Assembly: GCA_034359265.1 (NCBI GenBank)
Contig: CP136897.1
Location: 24,918,001-24,982,000 of the forward strand
DNA: 64,000 bases
From: Canna indica
Lineage: Eukaryota > Streptophyta > Magnoliopsida > Zingiberales > Cannaceae
Reading direction: 5' to 3'
The position numbers and the translations under genes were made by a program. The notes beneath the pieces were generated by a model, which made no database searches, had not been told where the DNA came from, and saw only the letters and a program-made list of their open reading frames with translations. Shown here piece by piece: positions 1-10,130 of the stretch. The stretch's first letter is position 1, and each line of letters begins with the position of its first letter.

Positions 1-323
1 CGGCCTAGTCTCAGATATGGTGAGTACGCACCGCTGAATACCAAGAGAGAGACCATTCTTTGGGAGATTTACAACCTGCAACTACTCAGGTATCCCAGCA
101 ACGCGGGAAAGCGGAAACAATCACCTAATACCGATAGGAGCAAGAAGTGCGAGTTCTACCACACCTACAAGCACACCACCGAGGAGTGTGTGATGCTCAA
201 GGACTAGATCGAGCGTCAGATACGGGAAGGCCACCTCTACCGCTACATCGGTCATAGGAGAAGCTGAAGCCGAGATTGACCGAATCATGACTCCCAATGC
301 TGAGGTCGGAGCAGAACACTACT
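1..323 (+). pseudogene. Ty3/gypsy gag fragment
   Basis: Decayed C-terminal gag fragment of a Tat-like gypsy element that enters the window already open. The translation reads RYGEYAPLNT, then KKCEFYHTYKHTTEECVMLKD with an in-frame TAG straight after. The same two blocks occur in the gypsy element on the - strand at 15484-15942 (RFGEYTPLNT and KCEFHRTYGNTTEDCVMLKD), so the two are relatives in opposite orientation. The CX2H-type knuckle replaces a classical CCHC and is usual in this lineage. It is cut at about 323, where an unrelated LTR begins. Confidence 0.75.
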
Positions 324-1476
324 GGGATGGGATTCGAAAAAATGCAGCTGAAATAGCAATTTAAAAATTCAAATCATCTTGAAACAATGATCTACTTTAG
401 CAATATTTAAGGAATTCAATCTACGAGTAGAAGGGGAAGGTATACCTTATACCGCAGTTGGATTGGGTGCTCCTATTCCCATTTCAAGACGAACACACGC
501 ACGTCCTCCAATGAAAGTCCACACCAAGCACCTTGTAACAAAGGGGCAGCGAACAACCGGACTCGTAGTGGCTCAATGGAGATGCTTTCTCAAACCTCGA
601 AACCTCAAGAGCTAGGCCGACCCTTCCACCAAGAATCGGGCTCCAAAGCGAGAGGAGGAGGAGATGAGAAAACCACTGAACATGGAAGTAGATGAGAGAA
701 TACCTCGCTAACCTTCTTGAATTCCTCCAAGAGGATGAAGTGGGTGGCACACCGAAGTAGAAGACACCTTCAATTTGGCTTTGCAAGAAATCGGGAAGGG
801 GGAAGAAGATGGCCGGCCACCAAGGGAGAGGAGGAGGGATTCTTTGGAACCTTTCCACTCAAGAATTAAGTTCTTAGTCCTCTCCAAGATGAAAAACTAA
901 TTTTCTTAACCTCCTCAAGGAGGTTTGTCCACCAAGGATTTATAGGGGGCATGGGCGGCTACAAGAGTAGACCCGGCCTTAAAAACTCGCTCTCCCTGAA
1001 ATTCAAAATTCCGGGGTTTGCCTCTAAAAAGTAATTTATATTTAATAGCTTCATAATTAATTCAAAATTAATTAAATCTAATTAAATATAAACTTTAATT
1101 TATTTTCATAAATTAAGAGCCAATTAACAAGAATGACAATTATCTAAATAAACCAATCCCCTAAATAATAGGAAAGAGGTTTATCTAAATAATTTAAATT
1201 CCTATTAATTAATAAAATTATGATTTGTGCTCATAAATCATATATTGTATTAATTTTATGATTTATCTTCATAAATCAAATTCCTATTAATTAGGATTTC
1301 TCCAAATAAATTAATTCCTAATTAATTGGTTAGGCTCATGGTTAGAAACTAATTTTTCCACCATGTATATTTGATTTAAAATCAAATTATATTTAATTCA
1401 AGTAGTTAATTAAATATTTAATTCATAATTAAATTAATCAACTACATAAAATATTATCATGTGCCAATCCCTACAA
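324..1476 (-). mobile_element. LTR of a non-coding LTR retrotransposon (minus orientation)
   Basis: Repeat with TG at 324 and a likely opposite end near 1476 (CCCTACA). A second, truncated copy lies at 12793-15004, with the same order: a GC-richer start with the block CACACGCACGTCCT, then a very AT-rich half full of AATTAATT and ATTTATCT. Short open frames inside it (for example on the - strand at 484-858) are not conserved with the second copy and are not genes. The exact distal end is uncertain. Confidence 0.55.
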
Positions 1477-2683
1477 TTTAGGGATGCCCTACAAATTAGG
1501 GTTGCCGAGGAACTCCTTCCTCCAGCATTCGTTCCTAAAGGAAACATCTTTCCTATCATGTCCGTAAACGAGATCCTTGAACGAGTTGTAGCATGTCCAT
1601 GCTAGTAGATATATAGGGCCGCAGTCGTACTTTATCTCATAAGGTCTGTTACGAGATTAGCCTGTTGTGTGTGACCCATTGGACCTCACACTAAGCCAGT
1701 AGTGAGTTGTGCATAACGGAGAGTCGAATCCGATAGAATGACTTCTATTCGAAACTTACGAACCTCCACTAAATCCCTTTAGTGTGGTCGTGAGAGACTC
1801 CACTCACAAGTCAAGATTGACGTCTAGCAACGTGTCATGACTACTCAAATAGTGTGAGGTTCAATCTACAGGGATTGAACGCCCTTCGGTGATTAGTTAT
1901 CGTGCAACTAAGTCTCTCAATTACAATGTCCCGAATACGGCTAGGGTATAGTAGAAGTGTCAAACCCTAATACTGATTCATATGTATTATGCTTGCCAAG
2001 TCGTCATCTCAATAATGATATGTCAGAAACCTTTATCCGACATTCATATCTACTCTGGCCAGAGATTCCTGAATCGACACTTGCAGGGACACATAGGACA
2101 TTATCGCCTCTCACTAGGAGTAACTGATTCCATATTTGTTTCTCACATACCTCCATGGGTGCTTTCGCATGCCCAGAGGTATCCGGCACATGACACTAAA
2201 GGCCACATAAGGATAAGTCCAAAGCAATGGGTCGACACTCACAAGGTAACCACGACAACCTCAGGTCCAAGAACTGCTTGCACCTACTATCACCCGAGGA
2301 ACATCTTATCTACACTCATGTAAGGATTTCTTTATGTGTTCCTCGTGTAGGTCCGTTCAATGAAGTCATTCCCTAACGAGCACCTGCAGTTGTACATTAA
2401 ATAATGACTCATAGGTAACTGCGAGATAAGCTACCCCTTATCGTATAAGGCATGTACCAAGTGCACCAATCTATCCAGAATCACCAATCCCCTAATCAGT
2501 GATCCTATGACTAAGAACATTTAGAACAAAGGCATCTGGATTCCAAGTCTCACTGGCATGATCTCATCATGGCCTTGGAATCAATTGCCCAAGTTCATGG
2601 GGTTCATCATAATCTAATATATACAAAATATAGATGCAGCATATGATGAAAAGTTGCATCATATCATTCATTAACCAAAAATA
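1477..2683 (-). mobile_element. Non-coding internal part of LTR retrotransposon (LARD-like), left half
   Basis: No protein motif was found. The sequence resembles the non-coding internal regions of large retrotransposon derivatives or copia leaders, as does 7960-8432. It is interrupted at 2683 by CACTA-1 and continues at 6612, where the text resumes without loss apart from the 3-bp ATA duplication. The orientation is inferred from the LTR at 324. Confidence 0.45.
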
Positions 2684-2699
2684 CACTACTAGAAAATGA

Positions 2700-2992
2700 G
2701 TCTTCAGCAACGGCTATCAGCAACGGCCGCTCAAGCCGTTGCTATTTGCAACGGCATTCTTACGGCCGCCCGAGCCGTTGCAGTTATGTTGTATCTGCAA
2801 CGGCGTTCTAACGGACACGCGAGCCGTTGCGGATTATTTTAATTATCCGCAACGGCTTTCTAACGGACATGCGAGCTGTTGCTAATGAATTAATTATCAG
2901 CAACGGCTTTCTAATGGACAAGTGAGCCGTTGCTGATGATAACTTATTAGCAACGGCTTTCTAACGGGCGAGTGAGCCGTTGCTGATAAGTT
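2700..2992. repeat. CACTA-1 left subterminal hairpin repeats
   Basis: Five to six imperfect units of about 50-60 bp. Each unit opens with GCAACGGC and closes with GCCGTTGC around a loop of the type TTCTAACGGACACGCGA, so each can fold back. In En/Spm elements subterminal repeats are the binding sites of the TNPA-type protein; that role is inferred here by analogy. Two units extend the pairing outward: ATCCGCAACGGC with GCCGTTGCGGAT, and ATCAGCAACGGC with GCCGTTGCTGAT. Confidence 0.85.
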
Positions 2993-3450
2993 TATATAGG
3001 GCACGCAGTCGCGCCCGACCCTTCTTCCTCCCGCTGCTGCCGCCGCCGCCTCCTGCTCCCGCCTGTCGCCACCGCTGCCGACGCCGACGCCGACGACGCC
3101 TCTTCCTCCTCCCGTTGCTGCCGACATTTTGAGGTATACCTCGCCGGTCGGCCGTCTCTTCCCGTTGCGACCGGCCGGAAATCCACCGAAACCCTAAAAG
3201 TAGGGTTTCGGCCAGCGGCGGTCGACCGATGGCCACTGTCGAACTTTGTACAGTGGCCGGACAGTGTGTCCGGCCACTGTACGCCGGCGCTAGAGTCCAC
3301 CTGACTCCGGCGCCGGAATTTGTAAATTAATTGTTTTTTAATTGTTTTTATTGTTTTTTAATTGTTAATTAATTGTTAATTAATTGTTAATTAATTATTT
3401 AGATTAATTGTTTAATATGTTAGATTAATTATTAGGGTTTAGATTAATTT

Positions 3451-3600
3451 CGGAATTGTCCACTTCGGACGCGCGCCGGAATCGTCCATTTCGAACGCGC
3501 TCCGAAATCGTCCACTTCGAACGCACGCCGGAATCGTCCACTTCGGACGCGTGCCGAAATCGTCCACTTCGGACGCGCGCCGGAATCGTCCAATATGGAC
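3451..3600. repeat. 26-bp tandem repeat inside CACTA-1
   Basis: Nearly six head-to-tail copies of a 26-bp unit, consensus around CGTCCACTTCGGACGCGCG followed by CCGGAAT. The sister element has a matching array on the other strand at about 61446-61605. The array is GC-rich and CpG-rich and lies between the subterminal region and the transposase genes, so it could be part of the element's promoter or leader region. That placement is an inference from position only. Confidence 0.85.
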
Positions 3601-3852
3601 TCAAACTATCTCGAAACAGTTAGAAAATAATCATACATCCGACGAGTTCATATGTTTCACGTACGCATCGACGAGTCAGATATGATTTAGCAAAACCTTA
3701 GATCCGTTCGGGGATTGTATGTTCGTGTAAAAGAAGTAGATGATCTTTTATACGACGTACAATTCTTGAATTGTCCCTGATTGGACAATTTGGGAATATA
3801 GTTATTTGTACTGCACTTACGTTTTATACGACGTACAATTCTTGAATGTGAT

Positions 3853-4383
3853 ATGGATTTTTATGGACTGGTGGAAGAAGTGATAGAGTTGCACTACTTC
3901 GGCTTAAAATCAGTGATCCTATTTAGATGTCATTGGTTCGATACAACAGAAAGGGGCATGAAAGTTCATCCAAAATACAAACTTGTTGAGGTTAATTACA
4001 AATCGAAATTGGCAGCAAATGAGCCTTTTATATTGGCATCACAAGCCGAACAAGTATATTACGTGAAGTATCCGGCTCGAAATAAAGATAGAGCAGATTG
4101 GTGTGTAGTCTGTAAGACAAAAGGTAGAGGAAAAATTGATCCGATAGTAGGAGAAAATGAGCTGATACCTGATATGACACATGGTTTCTATCAAGAAGAT
4201 AATCCTCCTACTGTATATCGTATTATTCCAATACTCGAGGATGCAGACACAACGTCAATTCAATTAGAAGTTGAATATGCTGATGATGATGATCATGAAA
4301 TTGAGGAAGCTGGAGATGAAGAAGATGAAGAAGAGGAAGAAGAGGAAGAATTCGAAGACTATTATTCAGATGATGAGGAATAA
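3853..4383 (+). pseudogene. CACTA transposase TNPD, C-terminal DUF4216 part
   Basis: A 176-residue open frame matching the DUF4216 domain at the C-terminus of plant En/Spm TNPD-like transposases: FYGLVEEVIELHYFG, then VILFRCHWFDTTERG, then a second half with QVYYVKYPA, ending in an acidic tail (EEEEEEEE and DDEE). All upstream TNPD domains (Transpos_assoc, Transposase_21, DUF4218) are missing, so the ATG used here is just the first Met after a deletion. A duplicated 26-bp segment lies directly upstream at 3822-3847. A catalytic role is not expected. Confidence 0.8.
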
Positions 4384-4458
4384 TTGTAAAGTATATATTT
4401 TATTAAATATATCTCTACTATTTATACAATAATCTGATTATATGTCTGTTCGGCAGAT

Positions 4459-5989
4459 ATGTCTGGTCGTGGTTATCGACGCAGGAGAGCTTCAGAGTCT
4501 CCGATCGGTGAGACTCCAGCACTTACTCATGCTGCTGATCCTCCTGTTGCTGATCCTCATGCCGATGATACTGCCGAGGCTAGTACATCCAGACGCAGGC
4601 GGCCACGCGGGCCGAACAGGTGGCAGCCTCCACCAGCCACAGAGTCACGTAGATTGATTAGCGTGATTGGGAAGCGGTAATATATCATGAATTATGAATC
4701 ATTACAAATTCATTATATCATAATATAATATTAAAATTTATTTTTGTTGTGCGGGTTCGAGCAAGAAGAAGTGCCGAGGAGAATTTCTTCTACTATTCGA
4801 CGATACATGCACGGGGCATGGCCTACGTGGTCTCACGTGCCTAGCGAGCACGTCGACATGTTATGGCGCGAGTTTGAGGCACGTATTATTATTATTTTTA
4901 CATGCCTGATGATTAATATTGGTACTGGTATTATTATTTTGCAGGCTCGCTATACATGGGCCGATGACCAAAGGCCCTTCATTTACGCTGCCTAGGAGGC
5001 TATTTCCCGGGCAAGGTACAACGGGCAGCTGGGGCAAGCTCGGTCCCAAGCGATGGCCCGAGCTGGGACCACTAACATCGCGGAGACTCGGGGATACGAC
5101 CCCGATTGGATTACTCCGGATATATGGGACCAGCTCGTGGGAATATGGTCGATGGATCGATGGCAGGAGGTTTCTCGGAATGCGGCTAGAAATTGCATGT
5201 CGGGGGGAGCAGCGCGTCACACCGGCGATTCTGTTGCATTTGCAGTGCACGCGAACCGTATGGTAAGTATATCTTTTAATTATATATTTTATTTGCTACT
5301 ATGTGTACTAATTAATGTATTTGTTTTGTAAATGTAGACGACGGTGTCGGATGACGGGAGTGTCCAGCGACCCTCCCCGATGGCGGTGTTTGAGCGGACT
5401 CACCGTCGAGCACATGGGACGGGGGAGTACATCGACAACCGCACTGCATACATTATGGTAACTATATATTTGTTTAAATTATTCATTATATATTTATAAT
5501 TTAAGTTTTATGATAAATATTAAACAAAAAATCAAACTCGAGTAGGAGACCTATAGCCAGACGGTGGTGCAGCGCGGGGGTACCCCCGAGGACTTTGACG
5601 CAGCAACGTGGGTCGAGGCCGCAGGTGGCTGGGACCATGGCCGCGTATATGGCTTTGCAGATAGTGGTCATGCGCGAGCCGTACTAGGGCCACTTGGGGC
5701 ACCGACCCCTCCGGTCGCTGGTGAGCGGCCGTCCATCTCTAGATCCAGTTATGATCATAGTAGCAGAATAAGGACTCTAGAGGACACGGTCGCGCGTCAG
5801 ACTGAGATGATGGAGCGCCAGAGTCAGATGATGGCGGATATACAAGCTATGCTACGCAACATGTCAGGTCATCCCGAAGCAGGCATCTCTTTGGCATCAT
5901 CTAATCCATCATCCTCGAGTCAGTCCACGCCGGTGTACACTCAAGCACTCCAGACCCCGCCATATGATCCAGACCATCCTCCATCGTAA
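4459..5989 (+). pseudogene. Transposase_24 (Ptta/En/Spm) gene of CACTA-1, intron-containing
   Basis: Second gene of the CACTA element, of the TNPA-like / Transposase_24 kind, thought to bind the subterminal repeats. Exon 1 starts at 4459 with a basic stretch (MSGRGYRRRRASESP). Later exons carry HVPSEHVDMLWREFEA, RYTWADDQRPFIYAA, PDWITPDIWDQLVGIW, RWQEVSRNAARN, TVSDDGSVQRPSPMAVFERTHRR and GGTPEDFDAATW, followed by a Q/M-rich coiled coil near 5780-5870 and a Ser/Pro tail ending at 5989. Introns with GT-AG ends fit 5263-5337 and 5458-5545, and probably 4881-4944. An in-frame TAG at about 4993 (after FIYAA) breaks the frame. CACTA-2 carries the same gene from YGPDWITSDIWDQL onward. Confidence 0.75.
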
Positions 5990-6290
5990 TCATGAGATTT
6001 TTTTTATATTGACTTTGTTACTGAGATATTGAACTTGTTTAATTTATATTGACTTTGTTACTGAGATATTGATACTTCAATTTTGCATTTGAATTGTTTT
6101 TATACTATCGTGGATAATTATCAATATAAATATAATTGTTTTGATGTATATCTTGGTGTGTTTGTGATGTGTGAATGAATGTGTGTATGAGTGTATGGGT
6201 GTGTGAGTTATGTATCAGATAATGTATCAATGTATCAATGTATCAATGGAAATTTGGAATTTTAAATTTTTTCGTTACTAGGTTCACATC
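5990..6290. other. Non-coding 3' part of CACTA-1
   Basis: AT- and TG-rich spacer after the Transposase_24 stop, with a duplicated block around TATTGACTTTGTTACTGAGA (6005 and 6045) and ATGTATCA repeats near 6220-6245. It probably holds the 3' untranslated region. No other gene is seen. Confidence 0.5.
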
Positions 6291-6600
6291 ATCAGCAACG
6301 GCTTTCCCACGGCCATCCGTGGGAAAGCCGTTGCTAAAAGTGTATCGAAAGCCGTTGCTGATGACCTACAGCAACGGCTTAGTGACGGGATTTTACTAAC
6401 GGCGTTGCTACGGACTCAGCGGCCGTTGCTATTAATGTTATCAGCAACTGCCCCATGTCTGTGGCAAAGCCGTTGCTGATCTGTTGCTAAGTTATCATCA
6501 ACGTGATTTTCTGCCACGGCTCCGTTGCAACGGCTCGGTCGTTGCTGATGCTCTTCAGCTACGGCTCAGCAACGGCATCAGCCGTTGCTGATGCCCATTT
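6290..6600. repeat. CACTA-1 right subterminal repeats with a perfect 19-bp hairpin
   Basis: Dense copies of GCAACGGC / GCCGTTGC. At 6294-6335 lies a perfect inverted repeat: AGCAACGGCTTTCCCACGG, a 4-nt loop CCAT, then the exact complement. The matching region of CACTA-2 (about 57710-57755) shows the same hairpin with several mismatches. Confidence 0.85.
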
Positions 6601-6611
6601 TTCTAGTAGTG

Positions 6612-7109
6612 ATAGTTCCCTACACATCAACATGTGATTGGCTCAAGGGCACTATTTCTATCAATCTCCTACTTGAACTTGTAGCCAATCATTACGGTAT
6701 TTAATAGCCATACAACTAAAGTGGCGATTTCATTATTAGGAAAGTCGTGGTGGATCAGGGACTTGTCTGTGATATCCTACTATAACCTACTTTAAGAAAG
6801 ATGCAACTAACTGAAGCTTCGCTCCGCCCCTACAATGGAAATTCGTTGGGTTCTCAAGAGAGTGAGTCAACATCTGAGGCTATGTATGGCTTATGATGAC
6901 GTTTGACTCCCCGCAAAAAACTAAATCGATGAATGTACAATATCTAGTCAACGACTGCCCAGTCCTTACAACGGAGTCATTGTATCTACTCCTTACCTAG
7001 CGCTAAATTTCGTCATTTCTAGCCAACTAGAAAGAAGCATGCCTATGCTACAATGAGTGGTTAAAACAAAAACCGATGGAACCTGAAGAAGTGTTGAAGA
7101 CTATCTTGG
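6612..7109 (-). mobile_element. Non-coding internal part of LTR retrotransposon, right half
   Basis: Continuation of the element interrupted at 2683. It contains text typical of non-coding retrotransposon interiors (CACATGTGATTGGCTCAAGG, then AATCTCCTACTTG). No coding motif was found in either strand. The right boundary, where another LTR-like sequence starts near 7110, is approximate. Confidence 0.45.
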
Positions 7110-8432
7110 GTCAGCGAGGACCGGGCAAACAACAAAATTTGCGCAGCGAAAAACAAAAACGATCCTCTACCCAAGCGGATCCATGCATCTCAGTTAATTA
7201 AATCAAAACATGTTTAGCAATTATACCTTAGAAGACCGAGCTCCGTCTTTTGCTTCACCAATCCAAGATCTTGATCTTGCTTTGGATCCTTGGTGCTGCC
7301 AACAACGAACACCCTCAACGGTTAACACACGAACGAACACGACGAATTGGGGTTCTGAATGCTAGCTCGACTGTTACTGCTTTTCGATCTTAGTAAGCAC
7401 AGAACTCCAAACTCTCTCTCTCTCTCTCTCTCTCTAGGGTGGGGGTCGACTGCCTCAAAAGGAGGTTGGTTTCCTTCAAAAGGAGGTCGGCTCCCTTCAA
7501 AATAAGGTCGGCTGCCACCAAAGATGGATCATCCACAAATGAACATCCGAGGTGGATATTTATAGACGCATCAAGAAACATAGATCGCGTCATCAAAACC
7601 ATTGATCGATTTAGAGCCATATCCGAAATCTTAAAACACTTTTAGTAGTCGAATGTTATATATATGTCTTTAATAACAATTATCAAAGATAAATTATCTT
7701 AATATAAGATGTTAATTTTAATTTATCTTTAATAATGATTATTAAAGATGCATTACCTAAAATGTGATCGACATAATTCCAATTTTAAATTCTCATTTAA
7801 AATTGAGAATAATTAATTTTGATTTAGAAACTCCCTTTTAAATTCAAATTTAATTCCAAAGAGAGAATTAATTTATTGCTTGTCATGCAGATCTGATTCG
7901 ATGAACGTAACCTAAAGCCCAATCAATTCACGCTATGTGTGCGATCATGTAGGCTCACTCAATGTTGGCATTAGACCTAAATCTCATTTGCAACCCACAA
8001 GTCATAAGTGGCATCTAGCAAGACATTTATGACTACCCAAGTTAAATGAAGGTCAGGGATCCGAACAAACCTAACTCACACTATGATATTCTATCATTTT
8101 GTCACACGATATCTGGATCAAGCATAAGGCATGGATTATACCATCCTTATATTTGTCAATCTGGTTTCTTGATTCCTGAGTAGATTGACTCAACAAATGA
8201 CAAAATGACCACATATTTTCTCAGTCTCACTCATCAAAGGGGCCAGAGATATCTCTTTCATATAAGTGATGGACAAATTCCTTCATGACTACCATATTCC
8301 CCTACATGATCTATTCCATATCCAATTGTAATCGTTATTACCATCCGGTTAAAAGTGATGTTAGACTAGGTCAAAACACAAAACTCATCATGTAGGGATC
8401 CATGGTGACATCAGGTCGAAGGACTGCAATAT
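7110..8432 (-). mobile_element. Second non-coding LTR-retrotransposon remnant
   Basis: An LTR-like part (about 7110-7960), with a CT microsatellite at 7411-7434 and an AT-rich half, followed by internal-type sequence to about 8432. Its layout resembles 324-2680, but identity is low, so it is a related, older copy. No open frame is conserved. Confidence 0.45.
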
Positions 8433-8478
8433 CACTACTGCTGTGAGATATACTAATGATATAAATCCATGTAGTATA

Positions 8479-10130
8479 TATTGGCCTAAGGTTTTCAACC
8501 TTTGTCTTAATCTCGATTTTGATGATAACAAACATGGAACTAATATTTTCAAAAGAAATATTTTTAGGTTCTGGAGAGGGTTGGCCGGGTCGACGCCGGC
8601 GCGGAGAGGGCGACGCGGGCGGAGAGGGCGGCGCACAGGGGAATGAAAGGAGGAGAGGAGAGGTAGCATACCGGAAGGGAGAGGTTCACTGGCAGCGATT
8701 GACGGCGGCGGCAACAGGCAATGACTCCGCGGTAACTCGGCAGCGACAGCGGCGAGCAGAGAAGAAAGAGGAAGGGTTGGGCGCAAACGCAAATAAAAAG
8801 GATTTTCACCGATGGCCCGAGAGCCGTCGGAAAACCATGGATCTATAATTTTATTATCACCGACAGCTACCAGAGCCGTTGGTTAAGAGTGTTTTATTAT
8901 TCACGCTGCGTTCATGGCATTAAACAATAAGCGACGGCCACCTCCAACCGTCGCTAATAACTTATTTTATTTCGCGCCCCCGTGCGCACCGTCAACTATG
9001 AGCGATGGCTGTATGCGAGCCGCAGCTGATTTGATTACTCACATCACCAACGGCTCCAGAGCCCCTACTAAGCCATGGCTAATAACTTATTTTATTTCGT
9101 GTGTCATGAACAACGAGTGACGGCTCTATCTGGCCGTATGCGAGCCGCGGCTGATTTGGTCACATCAGCCACGGCCGCTGCGACCGATGCAAAGCCGTGA
9201 ATGATTCTAATGGCCTTGGCGGCCGTCGGTGATTCTCGTGGCTGATGTGGTATATTCTAGTAGTGTCCAAGTTGAATAGTGCATGACGTTCGTAATTGGA
9301 AAAATCAGAGAAATTGCAAAAAATTGGAAGGACGCTCATCGTCGTTCAAAATTCATCGAAAAGTTAGAGTTTAGGTATATGGTGTCTAGAATGAATGTGT
9401 AATCCTCTATTTAATGCTTAAGAACCATTAAAAGCAAACCCAGAACTCAAAACTCGAACCAAAACTCAAACTGCGCTAAAACTGCAAAAGGTTGATAGGT
9501 CGATCGACCCTTCAACCGACCACCGGCCGACCTTCAACTGAAATGTTCAACAAATCTATTTTGATCTGTTGAATGGCTCTTTTTGAGCTCAAGCCTTTGG
9601 GATCCTTATAAATAGACCCCAAACTTGCTTTCCTAGCCACCTAATGCTTCATTGAGCCATTACTTGAGATTTGCTAAGCCTTCTTGAGCCATTCTTTGAG
9701 CTAACCCTAGTTTTATGTTGATTCTTTTATTTGACCTTTGTTCTTCATCGATTCATCATCCAAATGCATCAAGAGGACCAGGGAATTTGTGTTAGAACTA
9801 AGTATTGTATTAATTGTGTTTTTGCTCCATTTATTATTATATTTTGTGGTTTATTTGTTCATACTTGAAGTTGTGAAAACCTAGGTTCTAGTTTTGTTTG
9901 ATTGGGTGGTAGCCTTGGTTGTAAGGCATAAGTCCACTGGTTTTAGTTAGTTTACTTGGTTTAGAATTTGTTGTCATCTAGAGTTTGAGGTGGGAGAGTG
10001 CTTTCGGTAGGAAGGCAGAGACTTCCAGGTGTGGAAGTGTCTTCGATTTGAGAGCAGAGATTCTCCGATGTAAAGTCCTCATTGTAAGAAAATAAATTTA
10101 AACTAGTAAAGCTAAGTTGGAAATCCTAAG
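8479..10130 (+). mobile_element. Truncated copia LTR, interrupted by a CACTA end
   Basis: The start (about 8479) matches other LTRs of the window: GGCCTAAGGTTTTCAACC, then TTTTGATGATAACAAACATG. The text stops at about 8570 and resumes at 9266, the gap being the CACTA fragment. A TATA box (TATAAATA) lies near 9606. The LTR ends at about 10130 inside the stretch GGAAATCCTAAG, where related LTRs continue for about 200 bp more, so its 3' end is lost at the junction with gypsy pol. Confidence 0.7.
8571..9265. mobile_element. Truncated CACTA element with right end only
   Basis: Ends in the CACTA terminus TTCTAGTAGTG (9255-9265) and carries subterminal repeats of the type GCGACGGCC / GAGCCG, a different subfamily from CACTA-1. 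The left part is GC-rich, like a leader region, and has no CACTA terminus, so the left end is lost. It sits inside the LTR at 8479-10130. Confidence 0.65.

Larger units (their letters stand above)
2684..6611 (+). mobile_element. CACTA (En/Spm) DNA transposon, CACTA-1, complete ends
   Basis: A 3928-bp element with terminal inverted repeats CACTACTAGAAAA (2684-2696) and TTTTCTAGTAGTG (6599-6611). It is flanked by the 3-bp direct repeat ATA at 2681-2683 and 6612-6614, the target-site duplication expected for this superfamily. Both ends carry many copies of GCAACGGC and its complement as subterminal repeats. Inside are the C-terminal DUF4216 part of a TNPD-like transposase and a complete but broken Transposase_24-type gene; the rest of TNPD is deleted. 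It is non-autonomous but probably mobilisable, since both ends are intact. Its sister copy is at 57384-62383. Confidence 0.95.

Noticed and set aside
484..858. 124-codon frame on the - strand
   Set aside because: Lies within an LTR, is not conserved with the copy at 12793-13558 and has no domain.
8433..8443. CACTACTG as left terminus of the CACTA element ending at 9265
   Set aside because: A copia LTR start (8479-8570) lies between it and the element, and its text continues at 9266, so the element begins at about 8571.
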